A program made the translations under genes and the position numbers. Shown here piece by piece: positions 20,493 to 28,855 of a stretch of DNA of 64,000 bases (the stretch's first letter is position 1; every line of letters begins with the position of its first letter). The notes below the pieces were generated by a model. It ran no database searches and was not told the DNA's origin. It saw nothing but the letters and a program-made list of their open reading frames with translations. The stretch is from Gammaproteobacteria bacterium (GTDB taxonomy: Bacteria > Pseudomonadota > Gammaproteobacteria > GCA-001735895), in NCBI GenBank assembly GCA_024638385.1, contig JAHEKJ010000008.1, forward strand, positions 1-64,000, read 5' to 3'.

Positions 20493-20951
20493 ATGGGAAT
20501 TTCATCCGGATATCGGCGCGCCACCGAAACGTTGGACAAGTACCGGGACCATACTTACGCGTTGCTCAGAATAGTGACTGGATACCTTTTCCTGTGGCAC
20601 GGCTCGCAGAAGCTGCTCGATTTCCCGAGCGCGTTTCCGTTCGGCGAGCTGAGCCCGTTGTTCTTCGTCGGCGGCCTGGTCGAACTCGTCGGCGGCGCGC
20701 TGGTCTGCGTCGGCCTGTTCACGCGCGTGTCCGCATTTATCTGCAGCGGGCAGATGGCGGTTGCCTACTGGATGTTCCATGCCCCGCAGGCCAACCCGAT
20801 CTTCCCGATCCTGAATGACGGCGATCTCGCGATTCTGTACGCCTTCGTTTTCCTCTACATCGCCTGCCGCGGCGGCGGCATCTGGAGCCTCGATGGCCTG
20901 CGCCCGCGGGGCGCCGGCAACGCTGACGATCCCGGGCAGCCAGAGCGCTGA
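20493..20951 (+). CDS. DoxX family membrane protein
   Basis: The 152-residue protein has four predicted membrane helices and a DoxX-like pattern: R-I-V-T-G-Y-L-F-L-W-H-G-S-Q-K-L in the first helix region and G-G-L-V-E-L-V-G-G-A-L in the second. DoxX-like proteins are linked to thiosulfate:quinone oxidoreduction or redox stress, but many members have no known role. AAGGAG precedes the ATG. Confidence 0.82.
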   Translation: MGISSGYRRATETLDKYRDHTYALLRIVTGYLFLWHGSQKLLDFPSAFPFGELSPLFFVGGLVELVGGALVCVGLFTRVSAFICSGQMAVAYWMFHAPQANPIFPILNDGDLAILYAFVFLYIACRGGGIWSLDGLRPRGAGNADDPGQPER

Positions 20952-21197
20952 GCCTGGCGATCGCGCGGGACGGCAGGCGCCCCGGGCGCGATCTTTTCGA
21001 TTGCCGGTCGGGCGGAGTTCGATCGGCGAAGTAACGGCCAACGCCAGGCAATCCGGCCGGCCTGGCGATTCTGATCCCGCTGGAGGGTGCCCGGTTCCGG
21101 ACAAATCCCCGAACTCGAAGCTCAGTTGACCTGCATCTAATCGGCGGGCGGCACGGTCCACTATGCTGATCTTATGCAGATCAATTGAGGGGGATGA

Positions 21198-21620
21198 ATG
21201 AGCGTTAAAGTCGAAGAGCTGATGACCCGTTCGGTGGTCACGGCGCAACCGCATCATACGGTCGAGCACGTGCGCAAGATGCTCGAGAAAAATTCGATCG
21301 GCGCGGTGCCGGTGGTCGATAGCGACGGCCACCCGGTCGGGATTATCTCGGCGACCGACCTGGTGCATGACCTCAAACCCGGATCGCCGATCAGCCACAT
21401 CATGACCGAGAAGGTCTACACGGTGCCGCTCTACGACGACACCAGTATCGCCGCGCGGGTCATGCGCAACCACCACATCCATCGGGTCGTCGTCACCCAC
21501 GAGCAAAAGGTCGTGGGCGTGCTGAGCGCGTTCGATCTGCTCAAGCTCGTCGAGGAGCACCGGTACGTGTCGAAAAACGCGCCGACGCCGGCGAAGCGCA
21601 AGGGCGGCAAGCGCCACTAG
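21198..21620 (+). CDS. Tandem CBS-domain protein
   Basis: This 140-residue protein is made almost wholly of two CBS motifs forming one Bateman module: V-E-E-L-M-T-R-S-V-V-T and I-G-A-V-P-V-V-D-S-D-G in the first, then I-M-T-E-K-V-Y-T-V and H-R-V-V-V-T in the second. Such stand-alone modules bind adenine nucleotides and may act as energy sensors. The tail is basic (K-R-K-G-G-K-R). GAGGGGG precedes ATG 21198. Confidence 0.88.
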   Translation: MSVKVEELMTRSVVTAQPHHTVEHVRKMLEKNSIGAVPVVDSDGHPVGIISATDLVHDLKPGSPISHIMTEKVYTVPLYDDTSIAARVMRNHHIHRVVVTHEQKVVGVLSAFDLLKLVEEHRYVSKNAPTPAKRKGGKRH

Positions 21621-21708
21621 CGCCGGCGTGATGCGAAGCTGCCCCGGAATAGGCGGCTCCGGGTTAAACTGCCCGGGACGACATTGACGGCGACCTCGAG
21701 GTCCGGTG

Positions 21709-23064
21709 ATGAACGCTAGTAACAAGCCCGGGGCGCGTTTCAGGACGGTCGCACTCGGACTGTCGGCCGGCGGCTTCGTCCTGACCTGGTGGTCGTGGCC
21801 GCTGGCGGACCCGCGCCAGGCCATCGTCGCGGCGACGCTGGTCGCGGTCGTCGTATTGTGGGTTAGCGAAGCCATGCCGCTTTACGTTTCGGCGCTCGTC
21901 GGCTCTTTCCTGCTGCTGTCGCTGGGCGGTTTTTCCGCCGACGCGGTTTTTGCACCGTATTTCGATCCGGTCATCGTGCTGTTTCTCGGCGGCTTCGTGC
22001 TCGCCCGGGGGATGCAGAAACATACGATCGATCAACGCATCGCGCATGAAATCCTGACGCGCGTCGGCGACCGGCCGCTGATCTTTGTCCTCGGGCTCAT
22101 GGTCGTGACCGCCTTCCTGTCGATGTGGATGTCGAACACCGCGTCGGCGGCGATCATGATCCCGATCGCGATCATCGTGCTGAAGGAAAACCATTTGTTT
22201 CACGGGCAGTCCCGCTTCGCCAGGGGCGCGGTGCTCGCGGTGGCCTACGCCGCGACGATCGGCGGCATCGGCTCGCTGGTCGGCAGCCCGCCCAACGCAA
22301 TCGCCGCGCGCTATCTCGGCGAACGCGGCGTCAGCCTCGATTTCGTCGGCTGGATGCTGCGCGCGCTGCCGTTTGTCGTGCTGGCGCTGCTGTTTACCTG
22401 GATGCTGCTGTTCCTGTTCAACCGCCCGGAAATCGGCCGGATCCGCTTCAGCTTTACACCGCGTCGGCTCGAAAGGCCGCAAAAGCTGATCTTCGCGGTA
22501 TTCCTGCTGACCGTCATCGGCTGGCTCACGACCGGGTGGACCGGATTGTCGGCGTCGACGATCGCACTGATCCCGGTCATCGCCCTGTTTGCGCTCGGCC
22601 TGCTCGACGAAACCGACCTCGGCGCCATTTCGTGGCCGACGCTGCTGCTGTTCGGCGGGGGTTTGAGCCTCGGTTCGGCCGTGAGCCAGGTTGGCATCGA
22701 CACCTGGCTCGCAGGGCAGATGCAGGCCTCGATCGCGGGGATACCGCTACTGCTGGCCCTGACGGCGATGGTGTTTTTCGGCATTCTGGTGACGATGGTC
22801 GCGAGCAATACCGCCTCGGCCGCGATCCTGATCCCGCTGATGTTGCCGCTGTCGGCGGTTCTCGGCATCGACCCGGGGTCGATCGCGATGCTGGTTGCGA
22901 TCGGCGTATCGCTCGACTTCATGATGCCGGTCGGCACACCGCCGAGCGCGATCGCCTACTCGACCGGGGTCGTCAGCGTGCGCGACATGATCAGGAACGG
23001 TTTTATGGTCAACATCGGCACCGGGCTGATCCTGGTCACGCTCTTTTATTTCGTTTACCTATGA
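21709..23064 (+). CDS. SLC13/DASS family permease
   Basis: The protein is about 451 residues with ten or more membrane helices. It has two copies of the S-N-T-A-S-A-A motif (M-S-N-T-A-S-A-A and A-S-N-T-A-S-A-A) that form the Na+ and carboxylate sites in DASS transporters, and a late V-G-T-P-P-S-A-I-A-Y signature. Likely substrates are dicarboxylates, citrate or sulfate, moved with Na+. GAGG lies 7 bases before ATG 21709. It converges with the fasciclin gene. Confidence 0.9.
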   Translation: MNASNKPGARFRTVALGLSAGGFVLTWWSWPLADPRQAIVAATLVAVVVLWVSEAMPLYVSALVGSFLLLSLGGFSADAVFAPYFDPVIVLFLGGFVLARGMQKHTIDQRIAHEILTRVGDRPLIFVLGLMVVTAFLSMWMSNTASAAIMIPIAIIVLKENHLFHGQSRFARGAVLAVAYAATIGGIGSLVGSPPNAIAARYLGERGVSLDFVGWMLRALPFVVLALLFTWMLLFLFNRPEIGRIRFSFTPRRLERPQKLIFAVFLLTVIGWLTTGWTGLSASTIALIPVIALFALGLLDETDLGAISWPTLLLFGGGLSLGSAVSQVGIDTWLAGQMQASIAGIPLLLALTAMVFFGILVTMVASNTASAAILIPLMLPLSAVLGIDPGSIAMLVAIGVSLDFMMPVGTPPSAIAYSTGVVSVRDMIRNGFMVNIGTGLILVTLFYFVYL

Positions 23065-23170
23065 CCGTGATCGAGCCGATATTGCGAGTGGGCGCGATCG
23101 CGGAATCCGGCAAGGAGGGCCGGTAACCGGGTAACGTCCGCTGCCTGGCGGCAGAAAAAACCAGGTACGG

Positions 23171-23198
23171 AAAAAAAGGGGCCGGATAAACCGGCCCC
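23171..23198 (-). terminator. Rho-independent terminator of the fasciclin gene
   Basis: On the minus strand GGGGCCGG and CCGGCCCC pair around a 5-base loop and are followed by seven Ts. It sits 45 bases past the fasciclin stop. This is a strong, textbook intrinsic terminator. Confidence 0.88.
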
Positions 23199-23242
23199 AA
23201 GCTTGGGAAGAACTGAGCAGGGGAACTCAGTTGGGGAGGACT

Positions 23243-23707
23243 TCAGTTGGGGAGGACTACGGTGTCGATGACGTGAATGACGCCGTTGCTGGTTTCGATA
23301 TCGGCGGCGGTTACTGTCGCGTTGTCAACCCTGACGCCATCGGTGGCGTCGATCGACAGCTTGCTGCCCTGTACGGTCGCGACGCTGGCCGTCTTGCCGG
23401 CGATGTCGCCCGACATGACTTTGCCCGGAATCACGTGGTAGGTCAGGATCGCGATCAGCTGGTCCTTGTTCTCGGGCTTGAGCAGGTTCTCGACGGTGCC
23501 TTCGGGCAGCGCGGCGAAAGCCGCATCGGTCGGTGCGAAAACGGTGAACGGTCCGTCGCCTTTGAGCGTGTCGACCAGGCCCGCCGCCTTGACCGCGGCG
23601 ACCAGGGTTTCGAACTGGCCGGCGCCCACGGCGGTGTCGACGATGTCCTTGGCCTTGACGGTCACGCTGGTCAGCGCCAGCGGCACGGCCGCGACAAGGC
23701 CGATCAT
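23243..23707 (-). CDS. Secreted fasciclin (FAS1) domain protein
   Basis: A single FAS1 domain with [14 protein letters not shown] and Y-H-V-I-P-G-K-V follows a hydrophobic export signal, for 154 residues from ATG 23707. Such proteins act in adhesion outside the inner membrane. A perfect AGGAGG lies about 28 bases upstream of this ATG, which is too far. An in-frame ATT about 15 bases upstream would give I-S-R-R-F-M and a better signal peptide with two arginines, so the true start may be a rare codon. An in-frame TAA lies just above, limiting any extension. Confidence 0.88.
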   Translation of the reverse strand: MIGLVAAVPLALTSVTVKAKDIVDTAVGAGQFETLVAAVKAAGLVDTLKGDGPFTVFAPTDAAFAALPEGTVENLLKPENKDQLIAILTYHVIPGKVMSGDIAGKTASVATVQGSKLSIDATDGVRVDNATVTAADIETSNGVIHVIDTVVLPN

Positions 23708-23886
23708 GAAACGACGTGAAATACTCGTGAATTAACCTCCTAAGTCAATAAAATTACGCAATGCCTGGATTTCTACGACGTTTTGCGCGACGCGGATCAC
23801 CACGCGCGGCGATGACGCGCAATCGCATCGGAAAAGATTATTGAAACGGTTAACGAACCCGAGCGCCGGGGCGCCAGGTCGGAATC

Positions 23887-24192
23887 TCAGCGCAGATTCG
23901 GCTGGTGAGTCATGCTGTAGACGGTATCGAGCAGGCTTTGCACGGTCGTGCGCTTGGCGCCGATCGAGACCTCGTGGTCCGGCAGCACGTAGCCTTCGCG
24001 GAAGCGCCGTGCCTTGTTGCCGCTGATCAGGAACAGGCCATTGGTCGAATCGAGGTCGCGCAGCAGAATCTTGCCGCCGACGAACTTGAGTTCGGCGTGC
24101 TCCTTGCTGACGGAAGGGTCGTCGATAAGCACGTGTCCTTCCCTGCCGATGATGAAGCTGCGCCCGTCGAGGGAGCCGAAACTGTTGACCAT
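23887..24192 (-). CDS. FHA domain protein
   Basis: The 101-residue protein is a lone forkhead-associated domain with I-G-R-E, S-V-S-K-E-H-A-E-L and D-S-T-N-G motifs, which bind phosphothreonine peptides. ATG 24192 fits the fold start; a longer TTG start at 24231 lacks a ribosome site. A Ser/Thr kinase gene lies at 50029, far away but possibly a functional partner. No enzymatic domain is attached. Confidence 0.85.
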   Translation of the reverse strand: MVNSFGSLDGRSFIIGREGHVLIDDPSVSKEHAELKFVGGKILLRDLDSTNGLFLISGNKARRFREGYVLPDHEVSIGAKRTTVQSLLDTVYSMTHQPNLR

Positions 24193-24460
24193 CGTTTGCT
24201 GCGAACCGGTTTGATGTTGGCGATATTGCAAGTTTAGCAGCTTCGCGCGCGCGAAGTTGTGGCGTGTTTCCCATTTGCCCCGCGGCGCTCGACGAACGGC
24301 AGCAAACAGGGCGCCGAGCGGCTCGTCGAGCGGACCGGCATCACACTTTTCGCAAGCCCTGGCCGGCGTCGATAAATTCGGGGCAGAACAAAATTGGCGC
24401 GCCGGGAAATCGGGCCCCGGGGCGGATTTTACCGCGGGTTTTGGGCTTACGGGCCGGGTC

Positions 24461-24670
24461 TTACCAGTGCAGCCAGCGAAAATGCAGCCGGCACGGGCGG
24501 ATGACGGCCACGAAAAACCAGCGGATGATGCGCTCGATGGCGGTGATCAGCTTGTAGGTCGATTCCGAAATCAGCATCGAAATCGTCACGGTCGAGTTCG
24601 GAAATCGGTCTTCTTGCGGTTCCACCGTTACGTCTCCGGTCGTTTCGAGTCGAATACCGCGATCGGGCAA
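24461..24670 (-). CDS. Small hypothetical membrane-associated protein
   Basis: The 69-residue frame ends with a likely membrane-active helix I-R-W-F-F-V-A-V-I-R-P and a basic tail. It starts inside a 31-base palindrome and has no clear ribosome site, so a downstream start (for example the GTG in T-V-T-I-S-M) is possible. It is the best open frame in the 24193-24776 gap, but coding status is uncertain. Confidence 0.4.
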   Translation of the reverse strand: MPDRGIRLETTGDVTVEPQEDRFPNSTVTISMLISESTYKLITAIERIIRWFFVAVIRPCRLHFRWLHW

Positions 24671-24688
24671 TGCCCGTGCCCGATCGCG
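24658..24688. repeat. 12-base inverted repeat
   Basis: CGCGATCGGGCA and TGCCCGATCGCG pair perfectly around a 7-base loop, upstream of the VWA gene and over the start of the small minus frame. No T-run follows. It may be an operator or a short palindromic repeat. Confidence 0.5.
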
Positions 24689-24776
24689 AAGCGAAATTCA
24701 TCCTTCGAATAATAGTCAATATTTCTCCTATCGTCATCGTCCCGGCTCCGACGGTGCGGTTGCCGGGAGGTTTGCC

Positions 24777-25514
24777 GTGAATTTGGCTAGAATGGCGGGC
24801 ATGGCCGGCAACGACGACAAGTTACCGCAGAAATCGAGCAAGGCCGCGATCGACGCGTTCGTCGACAAGGTCCGTTCGACACCGGTGGTCAAGCCCGCCG
24901 GCGCGCGCGGGCGCCTGATCTTCGCGATGGACGCGACCGCGAGCCGCGAGCCGAGCTGGGACCGGGCTTGCCAGCTGCAGGGCGAAATGTTCGCCGAGAC
25001 GGCGGCGCTCGGCGGGCTCGACATCCAGCTGTGCTACTACCGCGGCTTCGGCGAATTCGACGCGAGTCCATGGCTGTCGTCCTCGCAAGCCTTGCTCGAG
25101 CGCATGACGAGCGTCTCGTGCCGTGGCGGCCGCACGCAGATCGAAAAAGTCCTGCGCCAGGCGATCGCGGAAACCAGGCAGCACAGGGTCCAGGCGCTCG
25201 TCTTCGTCGGTGACTGCATGGAAGAGAACGTCGACGAACTGAGCCACCTCGCCGGGCAGCTCGGCGTGCTCGGCGTGCCGGTGTTCCTGTTCCACGAGGG
25301 CGACGAGCCGCTGGCACGGCGCGCTTTCGAGGAGATCGCGCGCCTGACACGCGGTGCCTATTGTGCCTTCGACGCGAACAGCGCGAGCCAGTTGCGCGAC
25401 CTGCTCGGCGCGGTCGCCGTCTACGCCGCCGGCGGCCACGCAGCGCTGCAGGATTTCAGCAAGAACCGTGGCGAGGTGGTGCGGCGGCTGACCCGCCAGC
25501 TCGGCAAGGATTGA
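24777..25514 (+). CDS. VWA-domain protein
   Basis: The 245-residue protein has a von Willebrand A fold with a MIDAS-like D-A-T-A-S starting at D52 and later L-V-F-V-G-D strands. There is no signal peptide, so it is cytoplasmic. GTG 24777 has GGGAGG 5 bases upstream; ATGs at 24792 and 24801 are weaker choices. The next gene, a membrane J-domain protein, starts 3 bases after its stop, so the pair forms one operon and probably one complex. Confidence 0.75.
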   Translation: MNLARMAGMAGNDDKLPQKSSKAAIDAFVDKVRSTPVVKPAGARGRLIFAMDATASREPSWDRACQLQGEMFAETAALGGLDIQLCYYRGFGEFDASPWLSSSQALLERMTSVSCRGGRTQIEKVLRQAIAETRQHRVQALVFVGDCMEENVDELSHLAGQLGVLGVPVFLFHEGDEPLARRAFEEIARLTRGAYCAFDANSASQLRDLLGAVAVYAAGGHAALQDFSKNRGEVVRRLTRQLGKD

Positions 25515-25517
25515 GCC

Positions 25518-26246
25518 GTGGCGCGGCTGCTACTGCTGCTCGCCGTCTTCGTCGGCCTGTTTTTCCTGTTCCGCTGGTGGTTCCGCCAGCCACCGCGGGT
25601 GATCTGGCAATCGCTCGCGGTGCTGCTCGCGGTGGTCTTGCTGGTGCTCGTGCTGACCGGGCGCGCGCACTGGCTGGCCGCGGTTTTCGCCGCGCTGCTG
25701 CCGTTCGTGCGCGGCCTGCTGTCGATGCTCAACCTGCTGCCGCTGCTGAAACGGCTGTTCGGCGGCGCCGGCGCGGCGCGGCCGTCGGCGCAGGCGAAGT
25801 CCGGGCAGACGTCGACCGTCGAAAGCAAGTACCTGCGCATGAGCCTCGACCACGATTCCGGCGACATCGGCGGCGAGGTCCTCGAGGGCGCGTTCGCCGG
25901 CAAGGCCCTGAATCAACTGGGTCTCGACGAATTGCTGCAATTGCTCGGCGAGTGCCAGGACGACGAGGATTCGGTCGCGATGCTGCAGGCATATCTCGAT
26001 CGCGTTTACGCCGACACCTGGCGGCAACAGGCCGGCGCGCAGGGCGAGCGGCGCGCGGCCGGCGAGTCGGACGAGATGACGCGCGCGGAAGCGCTGCAGG
26101 TGCTCGGTCTCGACGACGGCGCCAGCGACGACGAGATCGTCGACGCCCACCGCCGGCTGATGCAGAAGCTGCACCCCGACCGCGGTGGCTCGGCCTATCT
26201 CGCGGCTAAAATCAACCAGGCCAAGGACACGCTGCTGGGCAAATAA
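25518..26246 (+). CDS. Membrane-anchored J-domain protein
   Basis: The 242-residue protein has N-terminal hydrophobic helices at about 1-20, 30-48 and 50-70 and a C-terminal J domain (about 185-242) with the H-P-D motif at 219-221. A C-terminal J domain after membrane helices is the arrangement of TIM14/Pam18 and DjlA-like co-chaperones that recruit Hsp70 to a membrane. The start is GTG 25518. It is paired with the VWA protein; the client is unknown. Confidence 0.82.
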   Translation: MARLLLLLAVFVGLFFLFRWWFRQPPRVIWQSLAVLLAVVLLVLVLTGRAHWLAAVFAALLPFVRGLLSMLNLLPLLKRLFGGAGAARPSAQAKSGQTSTVESKYLRMSLDHDSGDIGGEVLEGAFAGKALNQLGLDELLQLLGECQDDEDSVAMLQAYLDRVYADTWRQQAGAQGERRAAGESDEMTRAEALQVLGLDDGASDDEIVDAHRRLMQKLHPDRGGSAYLAAKINQAKDTLLGK

Positions 26247-26351
26247 CGGCTTAGAGACACGAGGAGACAGCCCACCCCGGCGTCGTTTTATACGCGCGCC
26301 GAAATCATCGTTTACAATGCCCCGGTATTACCGAACGCGGAGAGTTCGGCC

Positions 26352-26618
26352 ATGTCATCGATCGACGATCTGAGCGAAGCGGGGAAAAACGCCTACCAGG
26401 CATTTCTCGACATGCGCGACAGCAAGCACGCGCATTATGACTACCTGCGGGCGATCGAAAGCAAGTACCAGAGTGGCGGCGTACCGGGTCCGGACGAGGC
26501 CCGCAAGCTCGAAAAACTACTCGCGAATCACGACCGTAACGTGCTCGCGTTCAAGACGGCGATGAGCGGGGTGGCCGACAGCGACGAGATGGAAATCCTG
26601 GTAAGGCTGATGTCCTGA
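26352..26618 (+). CDS. Small hypothetical helical protein
   Basis: The 88-residue acidic protein opens M-S-S-I-D-D-L-S and looks all-helical, without cysteine, signal or membrane segment. I do not recognise the family. CGGAGAG lies upstream of the ATG, and codon use matches its neighbours. A weak hairpin with a T-run follows near 26625-26655. Confidence 0.65.
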   Translation: MSSIDDLSEAGKNAYQAFLDMRDSKHAHYDYLRAIESKYQSGGVPGPDEARKLEKLLANHDRNVLAFKTAMSGVADSDEMEILVRLMS

Positions 26619-26699
26619 GGTTGGTCCGGCAGCATTCCGGCGAAATTTTTTTCGAGCATTAGTAAATAGCCCGCCTTTTGCCGGGTCCGATGCCTTCGG

Positions 26700-27368
26700 T
26701 CAACGTCGAATCAGCGGCGCGGTCAGCGAGAAGCGGTAGATGACGTGCAGGAAAATCGCCAGCACGGCGAGCTGGTAGGCGCCGTCGATGCGCTGCAGCC
26801 AGCCGGGCCGGTGCGCGGGCCGGGGCCACAGGTAAGAACTGACCAGCTCGCCCGGTTCACGAGTTTCGGTTGCGGCCATTGCCCGCCGGTAGTCGGGGCA
26901 GACGCCGGGATGCGCGTTCAGCGCATCGACGATGTACCCGAGATACTGCGCGGTCGGCTTCAATCCGGGCGTCGAGCGATTGGTCTGGTAAAAATACAGC
27001 CGCACGCCGTCCTGCTCGATCCAGGTGCGGCGGTAACGCCTGATCACGGGCACGACCTCGTAATAATCCATGCGCGCGGCATCGCGGCCGGACAGCGTCA
27101 GCAGGTAGCCGTACACGGTTTCCCCCGTCGCCGGCTCGACCGACGCATATCCGCAGCCGGCATGGGGCGCGGGATGATCGAAACGCAGGCCGTGGTCACG
27201 CAGCGCGAATGGCCTGATCGCGAGAGGCTTTATCCGCCGCTCGTGCAGAATGTCGTCGCACAGGTTGGCGCCGAACGCGAGATAGTTGACCTGCTCGGCG
27301 CCGTGACCGAACAGGCGGCGGAGGTTGCAGAGCTCGAAGCGCAGGCGCCAGATCAGGTATCGCAGCAT
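26700..27368 (-). CDS. Gamma-glutamylcyclotransferase-like (AIG2/GGCT fold) protein with C-terminal helix
   Basis: The 222-residue protein has the GGCT substrate loop Y-L-A-F-G-A-N-L at 29-36 and an acidic position E104 in M-D-Y-Y-E, where the family keeps its catalytic Glu. GGCTs release 5-oxoproline from gamma-glutamyl compounds. A hydrophobic segment near residues 200-215 could anchor it to the membrane, which is unusual for GGCT. A 5-oxoprolinase-type enzyme is at 44597 and a GGT at 10973, so a pathway link is possible but not shown. Confidence 0.7.
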   Translation of the reverse strand: MLRYLIWRLRFELCNLRRLFGHGAEQVNYLAFGANLCDDILHERRIKPLAIRPFALRDHGLRFDHPAPHAGCGYASVEPATGETVYGYLLTLSGRDAARMDYYEVVPVIRRYRRTWIEQDGVRLYFYQTNRSTPGLKPTAQYLGYIVDALNAHPGVCPDYRRAMAATETREPGELVSSYLWPRPAHRPGWLQRIDGAYQLAVLAIFLHVIYRFSLTAPLIRR

Positions 27369-27523
27369 CGGAGTCGTTCTTCAATCCCGAACGGTTGGTC
27401 GACGAAACATTGTAGCGCCGGGAATCGTCGCGACTCAATGGGCTTTCGCGAACGCCGCGCGAGTTGGGAATCGTCCGGCGAAGGCGTATCATTCCGGCTC
27501 CCGCTATCGATCCCGGTGATCCC

Positions 27524-27940
27524 ATGTCAGGCACCCCGCTCGCGCCCGGCCTCGCGGCCAGCACCGAAATTCTCGTCGGCACGCGCGATACCGCGCACCA
27601 CGTCGGCAGCGGCAAGATCAAGGTGCTGGCGACGCCGGTCATGGTCATGCTGCTCGAGGAAGCGGCGTTGAACGCGGTCGAGGGCTTGCTGCCCGCCGGC
27701 CGGCAAACCGTCGGCACGCGCCTCGACGTCAGCCACGTCGCGGCGACGCCGGTCGGCATGCGTGTCACGGCGCACGCCGAGGTGATCGAGGTCGACGGGC
27801 GCAAGCTGAAATTCCGGGTCTGGGCCGAGGACGATGTCGAGCGAATCGGCGAGGGCATCCACGAGCGCATCGTCGTCGACGTCGAGCGCTTCGACAAGCG
27901 CACGCGCGCGAAAACTGCACAAATCAAGGGCATTCGCTAG
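27524..27940 (+). CDS. FlK-like hotdog thioesterase
   Basis: The 138-residue protein resembles the fluoroacetyl-CoA thioesterase FlK family. Likely catalytic residues are T37 (A-T-P), E45 or E46 (L-L-E-E-A) and H71 (V-S-H-V-A-A-T-P). The natural substrate of most members is an unknown short acyl-CoA. Start ATG 27524 gives the usual N-terminus; the open frame continues upstream without a ribosome site. It is divergent from the GGCT-like gene. Confidence 0.82.
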   Translation: MSGTPLAPGLAASTEILVGTRDTAHHVGSGKIKVLATPVMVMLLEEAALNAVEGLLPAGRQTVGTRLDVSHVAATPVGMRVTAHAEVIEVDGRKLKFRVWAEDDVERIGEGIHERIVVDVERFDKRTRAKTAQIKGIR

Positions 27941-27973
27941 CCGGAAAAGCGCGTTGCCGACGATGTCGGCTCG

Positions 27974-28492
27974 TCAGTTCGGAATCAGCGTGATGTCGTA
28001 GCGGCCGAACATCATGGTCTTGCCGTCGACGGTACCTGCCTCGAGAAAAATCGCCAGCGGATCGTCCTCGGCCGCTTTCGGGTCATTCTTGAAGTGAAAC
28101 TCGGTATCGATGTACCGGTAGCCGTCATGGTCGACGACGACGTGCACGTGGCTCAGACGGTGGCTGTTGCCCGGAATCACCGAGCCGAACTGGTAGACGC
28201 CTTTTTCATTGGTGTGCACGTAGCCGCGGTGGTAGCTCCAGTCGAGGCCCTCGCTGTCGGCATGGCGAAACCAGATCGCGACGTTCGGTATCGGCGTGCC
28301 GTCGATGCTGGTGACGCGCCCGCGGATGCGCATGCGCTGGCCGCGGTCGCCGGGCTGCCACAGGTCGACCATTTTCGGTTTGCCGCCGTCCGCCTGGGCG
28401 TCGGCCGGCAGGGGCAAGGCCAGACCGATCAGCAGCCCCAGCGCTACGACCAGGATCGAAAGGCCACGCTCGAACGGGTTCGTCATCTGCAT
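27974..28492 (-). CDS. Secreted intradiol-dioxygenase-like protein
   Basis: From ATG 28492 the product is 172 residues with a signal peptide ending near A-D-A-Q-A and a beta fold like intradiol ring-cleavage dioxygenases. R-G-R-V-T-S-I-D-G-T-P-I-P-N is a typical entry strand. H115 and H117 (S-H-V-H-V) match the iron-binding H-x-H. The second Tyr ligand expected after P-G is not evident (P-G-N-S-H-R), so iron binding or activity may be altered. Export of such a protein suggests action on phenolic matter or a structural role. Confidence 0.7.
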   Translation of the reverse strand: MQMTNPFERGLSILVVALGLLIGLALPLPADAQADGGKPKMVDLWQPGDRGQRMRIRGRVTSIDGTPIPNVAIWFRHADSEGLDWSYHRGYVHTNEKGVYQFGSVIPGNSHRLSHVHVVVDHDGYRYIDTEFHFKNDPKAAEDDPLAIFLEAGTVDGKTMMFGRYDITLIPN

Positions 28493-28855
28493 TCTTCGTC
28501 GAGATCGGGCCGCGCCTGCTGGCGTCCTGCGTGCGATTTCGTGCTCCGCCCGACCGCTTCTCACCGGTTATCCGAGAAAGGTAATAAGATGCCCTCGCTT
28601 GTGCAGACAGTCAAGCGACGTCACGCGCCGCCCGGATTGCGGCCGGCCCCACCGGAACTTGCCGCAGCCGGGGCGCCGGGCTATCAAGCCCTAATACCGT
28701 GAATAGTAAAAAAATCGCATATTTCGAGTGAAGCCCTGTGCTAAATTTCGCCCGGATTTTGACGGTTTCGTGCACTTCTCCTATAACAAGGGACGAAGAT
28801 GATGCGTCAAAGGGGGACCTGGACCAATCCAATTCCTGAATTACAGGGCACAGAC
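28493..28855. other. Intergenic region with the OmpA-lipoprotein promoter
   Basis: This 363-base gap lies between divergent genes. It holds the sigma70 promoter at 28759-28787 and, at 28589-28702, a 37-codon frame starting M-P-S-L-V-Q-T with AAAGG upstream, which I do not count as a gene because it is proline- and alanine-rich and lacks other support. Confidence 0.5.
28759..28787 (+). promoter_or_regulatory. Sigma70-type promoter of the OmpA lipoprotein
   Basis: TTGACG at 28759-28764 and TATAAC at 28782-28787 are exactly 17 bases apart. Transcription should start near 28794, which places the in-frame ATG at 28799 almost at the 5' end and supports ATG 28856 as the real start. Confidence 0.75.

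Noticed and set aside
28589-28702. 37-codon frame with AAAGG upstream
   Set aside because: Composition (Pro, Ala, Arg) and lack of a hydrophobic or motif region give no support; conservation would be needed to accept it.
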